The notes below the pieces were generated by a model that did not search any database, had not been told where the DNA came from, and saw only the letters and a list, made by a program, of their open reading frames with translations. The position numbers and the translations under genes were made by a program. 64,000 nt of DNA from contig NZ_FRAF01000007.1 of the NCBI RefSeq assembly GCF_900142255.1, positions 60,391-124,390 on the forward strand, in the 5' to 3' direction. Shown here in pieces: positions 28,817 through 37,279 of this stretch; within the stretch, counting starts at the first letter, position 1, and every line of letters starts with the position of its first letter. This DNA is from Alicyclobacillus tolerans. Lineage in GTDB: Bacteria > Bacillota > Bacilli > Alicyclobacillales > Alicyclobacillaceae.

Positions 28817-28831
28817 ATGACGATCCGTCAT
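28817..28831. promoter_or_regulatory. Second palindrome upstream of fadD
   Basis: ATGACGATCCGTCAT: six-base arms with a three-base centre, about 100 bases before the fadD start. It might be an operator or a weak terminator for yktB; no T-tract follows. Confidence 0.35.
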
Positions 28832-28855
28832 TATTGATGACCTTGCAATAAATGT

Positions 28856-29503
28856 TCATCCATTTCCAATATCGGATGTCAACTGGTAGATGGACAATAG
28901 ACGTTGAAAGACCTCTTGAAATGAAGCTAACGCTTGATGGGCTTGCATCTCAAGAATTTGCTCGGCAGACCATTTTTTTCCTATCAACAAGTCTCCTTGG
29001 CGACGATTTTTACATTTTTCCGCCATATCTTTAAATTTTTCCACATGAACATCCCGTGCTGAAAGATAAATTGGTTTCGTATGATCTTCCATCCAAAAAT
29101 AGTCCGCTGGAATATGTTTGATAATCGTTTCTGCATGGTTTTCGAGACGTTGAACAATCGCTGATTTATTGGGGGACTCGTAGAGAACGCCAAACATGAC
29201 AAAAACATGTGTTGGCCAAATACCCAATTGAAAATGTGGATGCTGTTTATAGCCACGAGGATTCTCTGAGAATGCTACCCACGTATCTTTAGGAGGATTG
29301 ACTGTCCGTCTTGCATGTTTGGCTACATGAGCATAAACAGGACGATGTAAATCATAAGAGAGTTGTTGCGCAAACTGAGCACCGATTTTTTCTAACTTAG
29401 GTCGAATAACAGATTTAATGGCTTGCATTCTTCCATCGAGATCGGGCACATCAAATACTGAAAAGTCGTCTGCTTGAAATACCGGAAAATCTTCTAAATT
29501 CAA
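28856..29503 (-). CDS. yktB: YktB family protein (DUF1054)
   Basis: 215-residue protein of the UPF0637/DUF1054 family. The family signature region is clear: AFSENPRGYKQHPHFQLGIW, FVMFGVLYESPNKS and DYFWMEDHTKPI. Its function is unknown. AAGGAAGAG within the longest reading frame points to TTG 29501-29503 as the start. It is the first gene of its unit and is divergent from the RsfA-like regulator. Confidence 0.85.
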   Translation of the reverse strand: MNLEDFPVFQADDFSVFDVPDLDGRMQAIKSVIRPKLEKIGAQFAQQLSYDLHRPVYAHVAKHARRTVNPPKDTWVAFSENPRGYKQHPHFQLGIWPTHVFVMFGVLYESPNKSAIVQRLENHAETIIKHIPADYFWMEDHTKPIYLSARDVHVEKFKDMAEKCKNRRQGDLLIGKKWSAEQILEMQAHQALASFQEVFQRLLSIYQLTSDIGNG

Positions 29504-29683
29504 CCTGTTCTCTTCCTTTCCATTCAAATGTTCCTACGTTTTTTTCAGAAATTTGTTCACGATTGCAAGGTTGCAACATAACATACTCATAAAAGCTGCA
29601 ACGTACGCAAAGGTTACTTGCCTTTGTTGAAATCTTTCAGAAACCTCCCTCTTGAAAAGGTTGGTTGCAAAGGAGGAAATACA

Positions 29684-30247
29684 GTGACATCTGATGAAAA
29701 AACGGTGTCTCGTTCTGACGCCTGGTCTCCAGAAGACGATGTGAAGCTAGCAAATCTTGTACTTCAACATATTCGTTCTGGAAGCACTCAATTGCGCGCT
29801 TTTGACGAAGCTGCCACATTATTAGGCCGAACATCCGCTGCTTGCGGCTACCGATGGAACGGTGTTGTTCGCAAACACTATCGGGATGAAATTGAAAAGG
29901 CAAAAGAAGAAAGGAAAACGAGTAAAGTACATTCGAGTATTCAAGAAGTAGAGACTTCAGACTCCAATCCACATCAGAAAAGCGTATCGCAGGAATTGTC
30001 AATGACCGATATTTTACATTTTCTGCAAACGTACGAACAAAAGTTTCAACATCTCCAGCAGCACGCTTCTCAGCTAGAAAATCTGAATAAAGATTTGGCC
30101 AATCGGATTGGACAATTGGAAGTACAAGTAATCCACCCTCAAAGCAGTTCTTTTACAGAAATATCTTCAGAACAGCTTGATGATGATTCAAAAACACTGT
30201 TTGCAATCTTACAACGCGCAAAAAAGATTTTACAGGATTCTCATTAA
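29684..30247 (+). CDS. RsfA-type prespore transcription factor
   Basis: 187 residues. An N-terminal Myb-like helix-turn-helix (about 5-70; DAWSPEDDVKLANLVLQHIR, GRTSAACGYRWNGVVRKHY) matches RsfA/YlbO and its paralogue YwfN; RsfA fine-tunes SigF-dependent genes in the forespore. The C-terminal half (about 105-150) contains a Gln/Leu-rich coiled coil (LHFLQTYEQKFQHL, then LENLNKDLANRIGQLE), probably for oligomerisation. GTG 29684-29686 has AAAGGAGG with good spacing, which excludes the longer ATG start at 29618. I call the family, not the RsfA orthologue. Confidence 0.83.
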   Translation: MTSDEKTVSRSDAWSPEDDVKLANLVLQHIRSGSTQLRAFDEAATLLGRTSAACGYRWNGVVRKHYRDEIEKAKEERKTSKVHSSIQEVETSDSNPHQKSVSQELSMTDILHFLQTYEQKFQHLQQHASQLENLNKDLANRIGQLEVQVIHPQSSSFTEISSEQLDDDSKTLFAILQRAKKILQDSH

Positions 30248-30305
30248 GGCTGTAGGTTTCCATCTTCAGACAGCTTAGTGCACTTTCGAAAAGGTATAAT
30301 CCACA

Positions 30306-31421
30306 CTATTTAACTTGTTCCTCAGAGTCAAGCATTGGATTTACTGAGTTGGGAAGCAAATCAACAAACAAATGTGAAGCAAACAGGCTCTTTACCGCAA
30401 TGAGCAAAATGGGGCCAATGAACAAACCTATAAAACCCATAGCTTGTAAACCTACGTAGAGTGCAAATAGCGTGGAAAGTATATCAAGTCCTACGTTATT
30501 GGCAAGAAATTTAGGTTCAATCAAATGCCTGAGTATCGAAACACCCACTTGCAATGAGAGTATTTTTATGGCAATGGACAGATGACCGGTTGTAAAGGCC
30601 AGTAGAGCCCAAGGTACAGTTAACAACGCAGATCCCACAATAGGTACTATACCAAAGAGACCAAACAGAATTCCAAGCAGTACAGCAAACCTAAAGTGCA
30701 AGAGAAGAAGTCCGCCAATGCCAAGCACAGCAGATAGAATCATCAGTAATAATTGAACCCGGATGGTACCCACAAACGCTTTATGAATATCGCGAATAAC
30801 ACCTTCCATTTTAGCGGACCATCCGGGAGGCAGTATACGAAAAAAACGTTTTGTCATGCTCTCCCTATGCAATAACAAGAAAAAGGCTGTAATGACTGCA
30901 ATAATGGCAACAAAAATAGTTTCTGGCAGATGCGTGACGGACATTAGCACTTCTGTCGCAAATTTTTGCAACCATTTTTCTGCACTCGCTAATACGTGCA
31001 CAAAAGTATTCTGCAGTTGATTCGCCACCTGTGGCGGCAAATTACCGTATAAGATCTCGCCGCGCAGGACTTGTTGATGAATCCATAGCTCTCCTGAACG
31101 CAGTAAATATTCAGAACCCAGCGTCAAGGTTGGCGCTTCTCTTGCCACACCAACAATAGCCGCGACAAAAAAGACGACCAGTAATGCCACACAAATACCG
31201 AGCGTCAGCAATACAGCTAATAAGCGCGGTATACGAATTTCTTCCAAAAAGCGAACCACAGGCAATAACAAGACAGCCACTATCCAGCCAAGAATGAATG
31301 GAAGAATATATTTTAATAGTAATCCAACAACAAGAATGACCAGAGCGACAAAAAGAAACAACGCGGCAACTTCTGCTACGCGCAACCAATATTTATGCAG
31401 GCTTTCTTCACGTGCCAGCAC
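30306..31421 (-). CDS. ytvI: AI-2E family transporter, YtvI-type sporulation membrane protein
   Basis: 371-residue polytopic protein of the AI-2E/PerM transporter family, with about eight hydrophobic segments and the family's signature C-terminal block (FLANNVGLDILSTLFALYVG, then FIGLFIGPILL). Among the Bacillus paralogues it resembles YtvI, which is annotated as a sporulation membrane protein; that subassignment is by recall. It could be one of the other paralogues (YrrI, YueF). Start GTG has AGAGGAGC upstream. It is convergent with the RsfA-like gene and lies 48 bases downstream of the small DUF5325-like gene. Confidence 0.78.
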   Translation of the reverse strand: MLAREESLHKYWLRVAEVAALFLFVALVILVVGLLLKYILPFILGWIVAVLLLPVVRFLEEIRIPRLLAVLLTLGICVALLVVFFVAAIVGVAREAPTLTLGSEYLLRSGELWIHQQVLRGEILYGNLPPQVANQLQNTFVHVLASAEKWLQKFATEVLMSVTHLPETIFVAIIAVITAFFLLLHRESMTKRFFRILPPGWSAKMEGVIRDIHKAFVGTIRVQLLLMILSAVLGIGGLLLLHFRFAVLLGILFGLFGIVPIVGSALLTVPWALLAFTTGHLSIAIKILSLQVGVSILRHLIEPKFLANNVGLDILSTLFALYVGLQAMGFIGLFIGPILLIAVKSLFASHLFVDLLPNSVNPMLDSEEQVK

Positions 31422-31469
31422 CGCCTTGCTCCTCTCTGCCGATGCTCAATTTCAACATTCAGATAGCCA

Positions 31470-31658
31470 TTACACTTTGCGCAAAAAAACTCGACGCAAT
31501 GTAAAACCCGTACCAATAAGTAAAAATGCCAAAATAAAGAGTAATGTAGCCTCGATATTATGTTTGGGTATGGACATAATGTAACTGGCTGATGCTAACG
31601 AAGCTGCTCCGAAAATGGCAAAAAGCAACATAATTATTTTTTGTCCACGTGACATCAT
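31470..31658 (-). CDS. Small two-TM protein (DUF5325/YlaF-like)
   Basis: 62 residues with two hydrophobic segments (about 8-28 and 34-52), basic at both ends. The layout recalls the YlaF-type DUF5325 proteins, but similarity at this length is weak. ATG 31656-31658 has GGAGGG eleven bases upstream, overlapping the end of deoD; another ATG follows directly. It lies seven bases downstream of deoD, so the two are probably co-transcribed. Confidence 0.6.
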   Translation of the reverse strand: MMSRGQKIIMLLFAIFGAASLASASYIMSIPKHNIEATLLFILAFLLIGTGFTLRRVFLRKV

Positions 31659-31665
31659 GATGACA

Positions 31666-32379
31666 TTAACCCTCCTCAACTATCATCGCTTCTAAAGCTA
31701 TTTCCATCATATCACGGAAGGAAGTTTGTCTCTCTTCCGAAGTCGTGGTATCTCCTGTCAGGATATGATCACTAATGGTAAGAATAGAAAGTGCCCTGCG
31801 TCCATAGCGAGCTGCCAAGGTATAGAGCGCAGCGGTTTCCATCTCAACTGCCAACACTCCGTAATTTTGCAGTCGCTGATAGATGCTTTCATCTTCATGA
31901 TAAAACGTATCGGACGTAAAGATATTACCTACCCAATATTTTCTTCCGATCCGTTCGGCTACGTGATAAGCTTGTTCCAGCAACGCGAAATCAGCGGTTG
32001 CTGCATAGTGAACACCTGGCAAGCGCAGACTCGGCACAGCAGAATCTGTGGAAGCACTCATGGCTAAAACGATATCTCTAACCTTCATATCTGCATGAAG
32101 CGCCCCTGCAGTACCTACACGTATGAGTCGCCGGACTCCATAATCAACCATCAATTCATGAGCGTAAATCGAAATCGAAGGCACACCCATCCCTGTTCCC
32201 TGCACAGAAACTCGGTTCCCTTTATAAAATCCAGTAAATCCATACATTCCTCGTACTTCATTATACATTTGCGCATTCTCTAAATAATTGTCAGCTATAA
32301 ACTTAGCACGTAACGGATCGCCCGGAAGCAAAACAGATTCGGCAATTTCCCCGTGCTTGGCAGCTAAATGAATGCTCAT
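31666..32379 (-). CDS. deoD: Purine nucleoside phosphorylase, DeoD type
   Basis: 237-residue hexameric purine nucleoside phosphorylase (phosphorolysis of inosine, guanosine and adenosine nucleosides in salvage). Family motifs: [13 protein letters not shown] (phosphate site), [24 protein letters not shown] and [16 protein letters not shown], and the catalytic Asp in [13 protein letters not shown] has GAGGAGAAC at good spacing. It heads a small unit with the DUF5325-like gene. Confidence 0.97.
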   Translation of the reverse strand: MSIHLAAKHGEIAESVLLPGDPLRAKFIADNYLENAQMYNEVRGMYGFTGFYKGNRVSVQGTGMGVPSISIYAHELMVDYGVRRLIRVGTAGALHADMKVRDIVLAMSASTDSAVPSLRLPGVHYAATADFALLEQAYHVAERIGRKYWVGNIFTSDTFYHEDESIYQRLQNYGVLAVEMETAALYTLAARYGRRALSILTISDHILTGDTTTSEERQTSFRDMMEIALEAMIVEEG

Positions 32380-32450
32380 TGAATGTTCTCCTCGTTTTTA
32401 TTCGTATTATGCCACTTCTATGGAATGGAGAAAAGCGCCGAGATACGACA

Positions 32451-32480
32451 ATTTGCCCAGCCAAACAAACCTGGGCAAAT
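32451..32480. repeat. Perfect inverted repeat upstream of deoD
   Basis: ATTTGCCCAG/CTGGGCAAAT, a perfect 10-bp pair with a 10-base loop, about 70 bases before deoD and 95 bases past the orphan Rossmann gene. No T-tract follows on the minus strand, so operator or cruciform is as likely as terminator. Confidence 0.5.
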
Positions 32481-32575
32481 GGACTAGGCTATGGGACGGG
32501 TCCTCTGATGAATTGGGAGGAATATCACATAAAACTTGCATAGGGGGTAATCATAAAATATTCAACATCCAACCT

Positions 32576-32998
32576 TCAGGCAGGAAGATTAGCTACAAAA
32601 TAACGTTGACATAATGTCCAAGCTTCACTACAATCACGAGCCACAATAACACGATGAGCGCCACTGCGACGGTAAAGACGAATTTTATTGGCATCAGCAG
32701 TCAACACAATGACTAATGGAATATTGGCTTCCCGTAACGACTGCGCTATCAAAGCTGTCCGAACAAAATCACTGTCTTCTTCAATCAAGGCTACATCAAA
32801 CTGATAAGAAGATACCGCTCGAATAACATCTGTTTTTCTTGCATCTGTTTCAATGAGCGCTTTACCGTATCTCGATTTTAATTCTCCTCGATGCCCTTCA
32901 AAACAATCAAGTACATGAGCTTCAAGACCAAGCGCTTGAGCACGATGCAAATATTCCAGTCCTGAATTAGACAAGCTGGCAATAAGTAACTTTGTCAT
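32576..32998 (-). CDS. Small Rossmann-fold (TrkA-N-like) protein
   Basis: 140 residues with alternating beta/alpha segments like the N-terminal domain of RCK/TrkA proteins: KLLIASLSNSGLEYL, GLEAHVLDC, FDVALIEEDSDFVRTALIA, NIPLVIVLTADANKIRLYR. The Gly-rich dinucleotide loop is not kept (SNSG in place of GxGxxG), so nucleotide binding is doubtful. There is no C-terminal TrkA-C domain and no channel gene nearby. ATG 32996-32998 has GGGGGAGAG upstream. Function not assigned. Confidence 0.6.
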   Translation of the reverse strand: MTKLLIASLSNSGLEYLHRAQALGLEAHVLDCFEGHRGELKSRYGKALIETDARKTDVIRAVSSYQFDVALIEEDSDFVRTALIAQSLREANIPLVIVLTADANKIRLYRRSGAHRVIVARDCSEAWTLCQRYFVANLPA

Positions 32999-33169
32999 AT
33001 AGCTCTCTCCCCCGCTCCAAATGGAAGCGCTTACAGGACTATTATACACCAATCTTCATCATTATAACAGTGACAATAACCAAATGGGCTTGCTCTATTG
33101 TGATCAAATTTTTTCGCTAGCTACAAGTCTTACTCTCTATTCAGAACGGATTTTCACGGTGTCGATGCG

Positions 33170-33895
33170 TTATCTGTCTGCCTTGGTGGGCTTTTTCTCC
33201 TCAGTTGCGGCGGCATCCATTTCCCCCTGTCGGGCACGAGCTACTGCAGAACGCAGTTGATCGCCATACCTATAGACAATTTCTCTTGCTTCGCGAACTT
33301 TCTCCATTTGTACAGCATGATATAATTCGCGGCAAATGGAAATACCGAGATCACCCGGCAAACCAAGCACACGCAGAGCAGAGCGAAATGGCTCCTGTAA
33401 AATGCGAAAAGCATTTTCTAAAATAGAGTTTTCAGCCACTTGAGCTAGCACTTCAAAAAAACGTAACTCAGCAGACAGGCGCGCTTCCATATGATGAGCG
33501 GCACATTCCATCTCAAATACAGCATAAGACAGTGCACTGTAATCGCGGCTGCCTCGCTCTCGAGCAGCCACCGTTGCCACACCTGCCAACACGGCAATCA
33601 ATGTGTCGAGCAGGTCTTCGACCTCGCCAATGCCCAGTAACCACGCAGCCTCCAACGGCTCCATCCACATCTCTACACTCGCCGTTCGCACATAAGTTCC
33701 ATCGCCATGGCGAAACTCTACCAGCCCTTGACCACGCAACATTCCTAGCGCTTCTCGCACTGTTGCTCTGCTGCATTGGTAAGTTTCCGCCAAATGAGCC
33801 AACGGCGGCAACTTTGTTCCAGGGCGGTATTCACCTGACTCTATTTGTGAACGAATTTTTTGTGCTACACGCATATACAGTTTATGAGATTCCAT
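33170..33895 (-). CDS. GntR-family transcriptional regulator (FadR/FCD subfamily)
   Basis: 241 residues: winged helix-turn-helix (about 5-72; RPGTKLPPLAHLAETYQC, SRATVREALGMLRGQGLVEF, GDGTYVR) and an all-helical C-terminal domain (about 85-225) of FCD type. FCD regulators sense carboxylic acids or fatty acyl derivatives. The C-terminus has a charged tail ending KKPTKADR. The metal-binding His triad of FCD is not evident. Start ATG follows GAGGAACG. It stands alone; its targets cannot be deduced from the neighbours. Confidence 0.88.
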   Translation of the reverse strand: MESHKLYMRVAQKIRSQIESGEYRPGTKLPPLAHLAETYQCSRATVREALGMLRGQGLVEFRHGDGTYVRTASVEMWMEPLEAAWLLGIGEVEDLLDTLIAVLAGVATVAARERGSRDYSALSYAVFEMECAAHHMEARLSAELRFFEVLAQVAENSILENAFRILQEPFRSALRVLGLPGDLGISICRELYHAVQMEKVREAREIVYRYGDQLRSAVARARQGEMDAAATEEKKPTKADR

Positions 33896-34068
33896 GGACG
33901 TTCCTCGCTTCGCAGAATGAGCGGCCTACGCCCTAAGATACTGATCTTTTCGCCTATATTTATCTTCCAAGCGCAGAATCTACAGTTTGAGATCAAAGCC
34001 ACTCAGTGACCACTCCCTTACCGAAAGGCAGGGACTTCTCAGAACACGCATCGACAGCCTACATTCGC

Positions 34069-36486
34069 TCAAGCTTTCACGACAAGATTCAACAACTTGC
34101 CAGGAACGTATACTTCCTTGACAATGACACCATCGTTTAACCATCCTATAATTTCTGGAAGCTTCTTGGCAGACGCAATGACCGCTTCTTGAGAAGCATC
34201 CGCTGGCATGCGCAAATGACCGCGCACTCTGCCATTAATTTGTACCACAAGTTCAACCTCATCATCACGCAACCATTTTTCATCCACTTTTGGCCATGAT
34301 GTCGCAAAAACGGATGACGAATGTCCCAAAAGCGACCAAAGTTCCTCGCCCAGATGGGGAGCAAACGGAGACAGACAAACAGCCAAAGTTTCTAAAGTAG
34401 CTAGATCTAGTCCATGTGCGCTTTCCGCCTGCAACGCGTTGATATATTCCATAAAGGCACTTACGGCGGTATTAAAGCGGAACTGCTCCATTCGTTCTGT
34501 CAGCGTAGCCACAAAACGATGACGCAACTTGTTCAAACTGTCACGTGCCGGAACAGGTTCACCCATAGCTTGAGCGAATAGTCGATATAACCTCTGCAGA
34601 AAACGAGCGACACCTTCCAATCCGTTGGTATTCCATTCCGCTTCATCTTCGGGTGGCCCCACAAACATTTCGTACATCCGCAGTGCATCAGCACCGTATT
34701 TGTCAATAATTTCATCCGGACTCACAACGTTTCCTTTTGATTTGCTCATTTTTGCACCGTTTAACGTGATCATACCCTGCGTAAAAAGGTGCTGAAACGG
34801 TTCATCAAAGTCAATCATTTGAAGGTCATGAATGACTTTTGTAAAGAAACGCGCATAGAGAAGATGCAATACCGCATGCTCCACACCGCCAATATACATA
34901 TCCACAGGCAACCAGGCATCCGCTTTTTCCTTGCTAAATGGAGCGTTTGGATTGTGCGGGTCGACATAACGCAAAAAATACCAACTGGACCCTGCCCACT
35001 GTGGCATTGTGTCTGTTTCTCGACGTGCCGCCCCCCCACATCGTGGACACGTAGTATTTACGAATTCGGGAATGGCCGCAAGTGGCGATTCACCAGTGCC
35101 TGTTGGCTCGTACTTTTCCACATCAGGCAGACGAACAGGCAAATCGTCTACAGGCACTGGAACAGTCCCACACGTATCGCAATAAAGGATAGGAATAGGT
35201 TCGCCCCAGTAACGCTGGCGGGCAAATACCCAGTCACGCAACCGATAAGAAATGGTTTGCTCCCCTTTTTTCTTCTCTTCAAGCAATTGAATCATGGCCT
35301 TCTTGGCATCTGCTACCGTCAGACCATTGAGCCCCTCTGAATTGACCAGCACACCATCCCCTAGGTAAAGAACTCCATCTTCTGCTTCCTTTCCTGGCTC
35401 TGTTACCACTGTACGAATGGGTAGACCAAACGTCTGGGCGAATTCAAAATCTCTTTCATCATGTGCGGGAACGGCCATAATTGCACCAGTTCCATAATCC
35501 ATCAAAACATAATCAGCTATCCAAATGGGCAACTCCGCACCAGTAAGAGGATGGATAGCGTACGCACCTGTAAATACGCCAGTTTTGCTCTTGTCCACAA
35601 TCTGCCGGCTAACAGCTGATTTTTTTAAGGTTTCTTCCACATACGCGTTCACTTCGTTTTGCTTTTCAGTTGTGCTGATCTTCTGAACCAACGGATGTTC
35701 TGGAGCAAGCACCATATAGGTAGCGCCATACAGCGTGTCGGGCCGAGTACTGAACACCTCAATTTGCTCATCGGGATGTCCTGCGACACCAAATAGAATT
35801 CGCGCTCCTTCACTTCGACCAATCCATGCTCGTTGCATGCGTTTCACATGTTCCGGCCATTCGAGTTTATCGAGATCGTCCAACAGCCGATCTGCATAAG
35901 CGGTAATTTTGAGCATCCACTGATTCATTTCCCGCTTTGTCACTTCCGCACCACAGCGGTCGCAACAACCATCGACAACTTCTTCATTAGCAAGGCCTGT
36001 TTTACAACTGGGGCACCAATTAATTGGCATTTTCTTGCGATAAGCCAGTCCTTTTTCAAACATTTTCACAAAGAAAAATTGTGTCCAGTGATAGAAATCT
36101 GGAGAACTTGTATTCACTTCCCGATCCCAATCATACAAAGCGCCAATCTGTTCCAGCTGACGCTTGAAATTTTGAATATTTTTGGACGTTGATAGGGCTG
36201 GATGAACACCATGGGCAATCGCGTAATTTTCTGCTGGCAAACCAAACGCATCCCAACCCATGGGATGCAACACATCATAACCCTGTAAGAGTTTGTAACG
36301 ACTCCAGACATCAGAAATGGTATATCCTCGCCAATGTCCTACATGTAATCCCTCTCCTGAAGGGTAGGGAAACATATCCAAACAATAATATTTTGGTTTT
36401 TGACTGTCTTCTTGAACACGACTCATATTGTCTTTTTTCCATTTTTCTTTCCATTTAGCCTCAATGGTTTTTGCTACATATTCCAA
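34069..36486 (-). CDS. leuS: Leucyl-tRNA synthetase
   Basis: 805-residue class I synthetase charging tRNA-Leu. HIGH box HVGH in PYPSGEGLHVGHWRGY (about 42-57), KMSKS box in NGAKMSKSKGN, editing (CP1) domain with the VPAHDERDFEFA segment, a zinc-type Cys cluster (CPSCKTGLANEEV, CDRC) and a C-terminal domain ending NLVVKA. Just after the HIGH box it reads GHWRGY where B. subtilis has GHPEGY, a different LeuRS clade. Start is TTG 36484-36486, eight bases after AGGAG; the upstream GTGs overlap that site. The leader is too short for a T-box. Confidence 0.96.
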   Translation of the reverse strand: MEYVAKTIEAKWKEKWKKDNMSRVQEDSQKPKYYCLDMFPYPSGEGLHVGHWRGYTISDVWSRYKLLQGYDVLHPMGWDAFGLPAENYAIAHGVHPALSTSKNIQNFKRQLEQIGALYDWDREVNTSSPDFYHWTQFFFVKMFEKGLAYRKKMPINWCPSCKTGLANEEVVDGCCDRCGAEVTKREMNQWMLKITAYADRLLDDLDKLEWPEHVKRMQRAWIGRSEGARILFGVAGHPDEQIEVFSTRPDTLYGATYMVLAPEHPLVQKISTTEKQNEVNAYVEETLKKSAVSRQIVDKSKTGVFTGAYAIHPLTGAELPIWIADYVLMDYGTGAIMAVPAHDERDFEFAQTFGLPIRTVVTEPGKEAEDGVLYLGDGVLVNSEGLNGLTVADAKKAMIQLLEEKKKGEQTISYRLRDWVFARQRYWGEPIPILYCDTCGTVPVPVDDLPVRLPDVEKYEPTGTGESPLAAIPEFVNTTCPRCGGAARRETDTMPQWAGSSWYFLRYVDPHNPNAPFSKEKADAWLPVDMYIGGVEHAVLHLLYARFFTKVIHDLQMIDFDEPFQHLFTQGMITLNGAKMSKSKGNVVSPDEIIDKYGADALRMYEMFVGPPEDEAEWNTNGLEGVARFLQRLYRLFAQAMGEPVPARDSLNKLRHRFVATLTERMEQFRFNTAVSAFMEYINALQAESAHGLDLATLETLAVCLSPFAPHLGEELWSLLGHSSSVFATSWPKVDEKWLRDDEVELVVQINGRVRGHLRMPADASQEAVIASAKKLPEIIGWLNDGVIVKEVYVPGKLLNLVVKA

Positions 36487-36545
36487 CGTCACCACTCCTG
36501 CCGTTCCACTACAGATTGGAAAGCAGTATACCGCAATCCCAGGCA

Positions 36546-36572
36546 GAAGAAAAGTCGGACATTCAGCCCGAC
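36546..36572 (-). terminator. Terminator after the YetJ-like gene
   Basis: Stem GTCGG/CCGAC with flanking A/T pairs (AAAGTCGG...CCGACCTTT). On the minus strand it is followed by TTTTCTTC. On the plus strand a longer T-run follows, but no plus-strand gene precedes it. Confidence 0.55.
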
Positions 36573-36634
36573 CTTTTTTATGCCAACAATTTTCACTTTT
36601 TGCGAGCCATCAGATAGCTCCTGCAATAGAATCG

Positions 36635-37279
36635 TTAACGGCGCGAATTTGAACTAACTCCGAAGAACTGGAGAATAAACAGGAAGAGGTTGATGATGTC
36701 CAAGTAGAGTGACAAAACAATCCAAGGAACATATTGTTCAGCTACACCGTATTTGGAAAGACGGTTCACGTCAAAAAGAATATAGCCAATAAATATGGCA
36801 ATTCCGATGAAAGAGTAGATCAATTGTCCGGTAGTTCCAAAGTGCACGAAGAAGGACACAATCCCCATCAAAATCAGGGCGATGAGTCCAATAAAAAGAA
36901 ATCCGCCGAGGAATGAAAAATCCATGGAACTGCGAGACGCTACAATACTTGCAACCAAAAAGGAAATTGCTGTTACACCAAGTGCCTCCAATACCAGACC
37001 TGAACCGTAAGTTTGCGTGTAATACGCAATCGTTGGGTAAAGTGTTAACCCAGAAATGAAAGTGAAACTAAAAACAAATGGATAGCCAATGGTTCGCCTG
37101 CGCTGAAGAAACATGGCCACCACAATCATAATAATCTCCGCAAACATAGCAATACTCACCAAAACGGGAGGCACGAATTGCCCAGCGTAAACGCCAATCG
37201 TCGCAAACAAAAGTGAAGCAAACAATCCTAAAAACACTCTACTCATTAAGCTTCCACGAGATACTGAGTACGTCTGCAT
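36635..37279 (-). CDS. yetJ: Bax inhibitor-1/YetJ family membrane protein
   Basis: 214 residues with seven hydrophobic segments, of the BI-1/UPF0005 family; B. subtilis YetJ is a pH-sensitive calcium leak channel. The two Asp residues of the pH/Ca2+ sensor map to ILFDVNRLSKYG and YLDIINLFLFIL near the end. ATG 37277-37279 overlaps the mutY stop by one base (TGATG), with an AAAGGGTG site upstream. Co-translation with mutY is likely, but a shared function is not obvious. Confidence 0.9.
   Translation of the reverse strand: MQTYSVSRGSLMSRVFLGLFASLLFATIGVYAGQFVPPVLVSIAMFAEIIMIVVAMFLQRRRTIGYPFVFSFTFISGLTLYPTIAYYTQTYGSGLVLEALGVTAISFLVASIVASRSSMDFSFLGGFLFIGLIALILMGIVSFFVHFGTTGQLIYSFIGIAIFIGYILFDVNRLSKYGVAEQYVPWIVLSLYLDIINLFLFILQFFGVSSNSRR

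Noticed and set aside
34789..35340. Open frame of 183 codons opposite leuS
   Set aside because: Shadow of the conserved synthetase core.
36487..36634. Possible T-box leader before leuS
   Set aside because: The interval is too short and holds no T-box consensus; its hairpin is explained as the terminator of the upstream gene.
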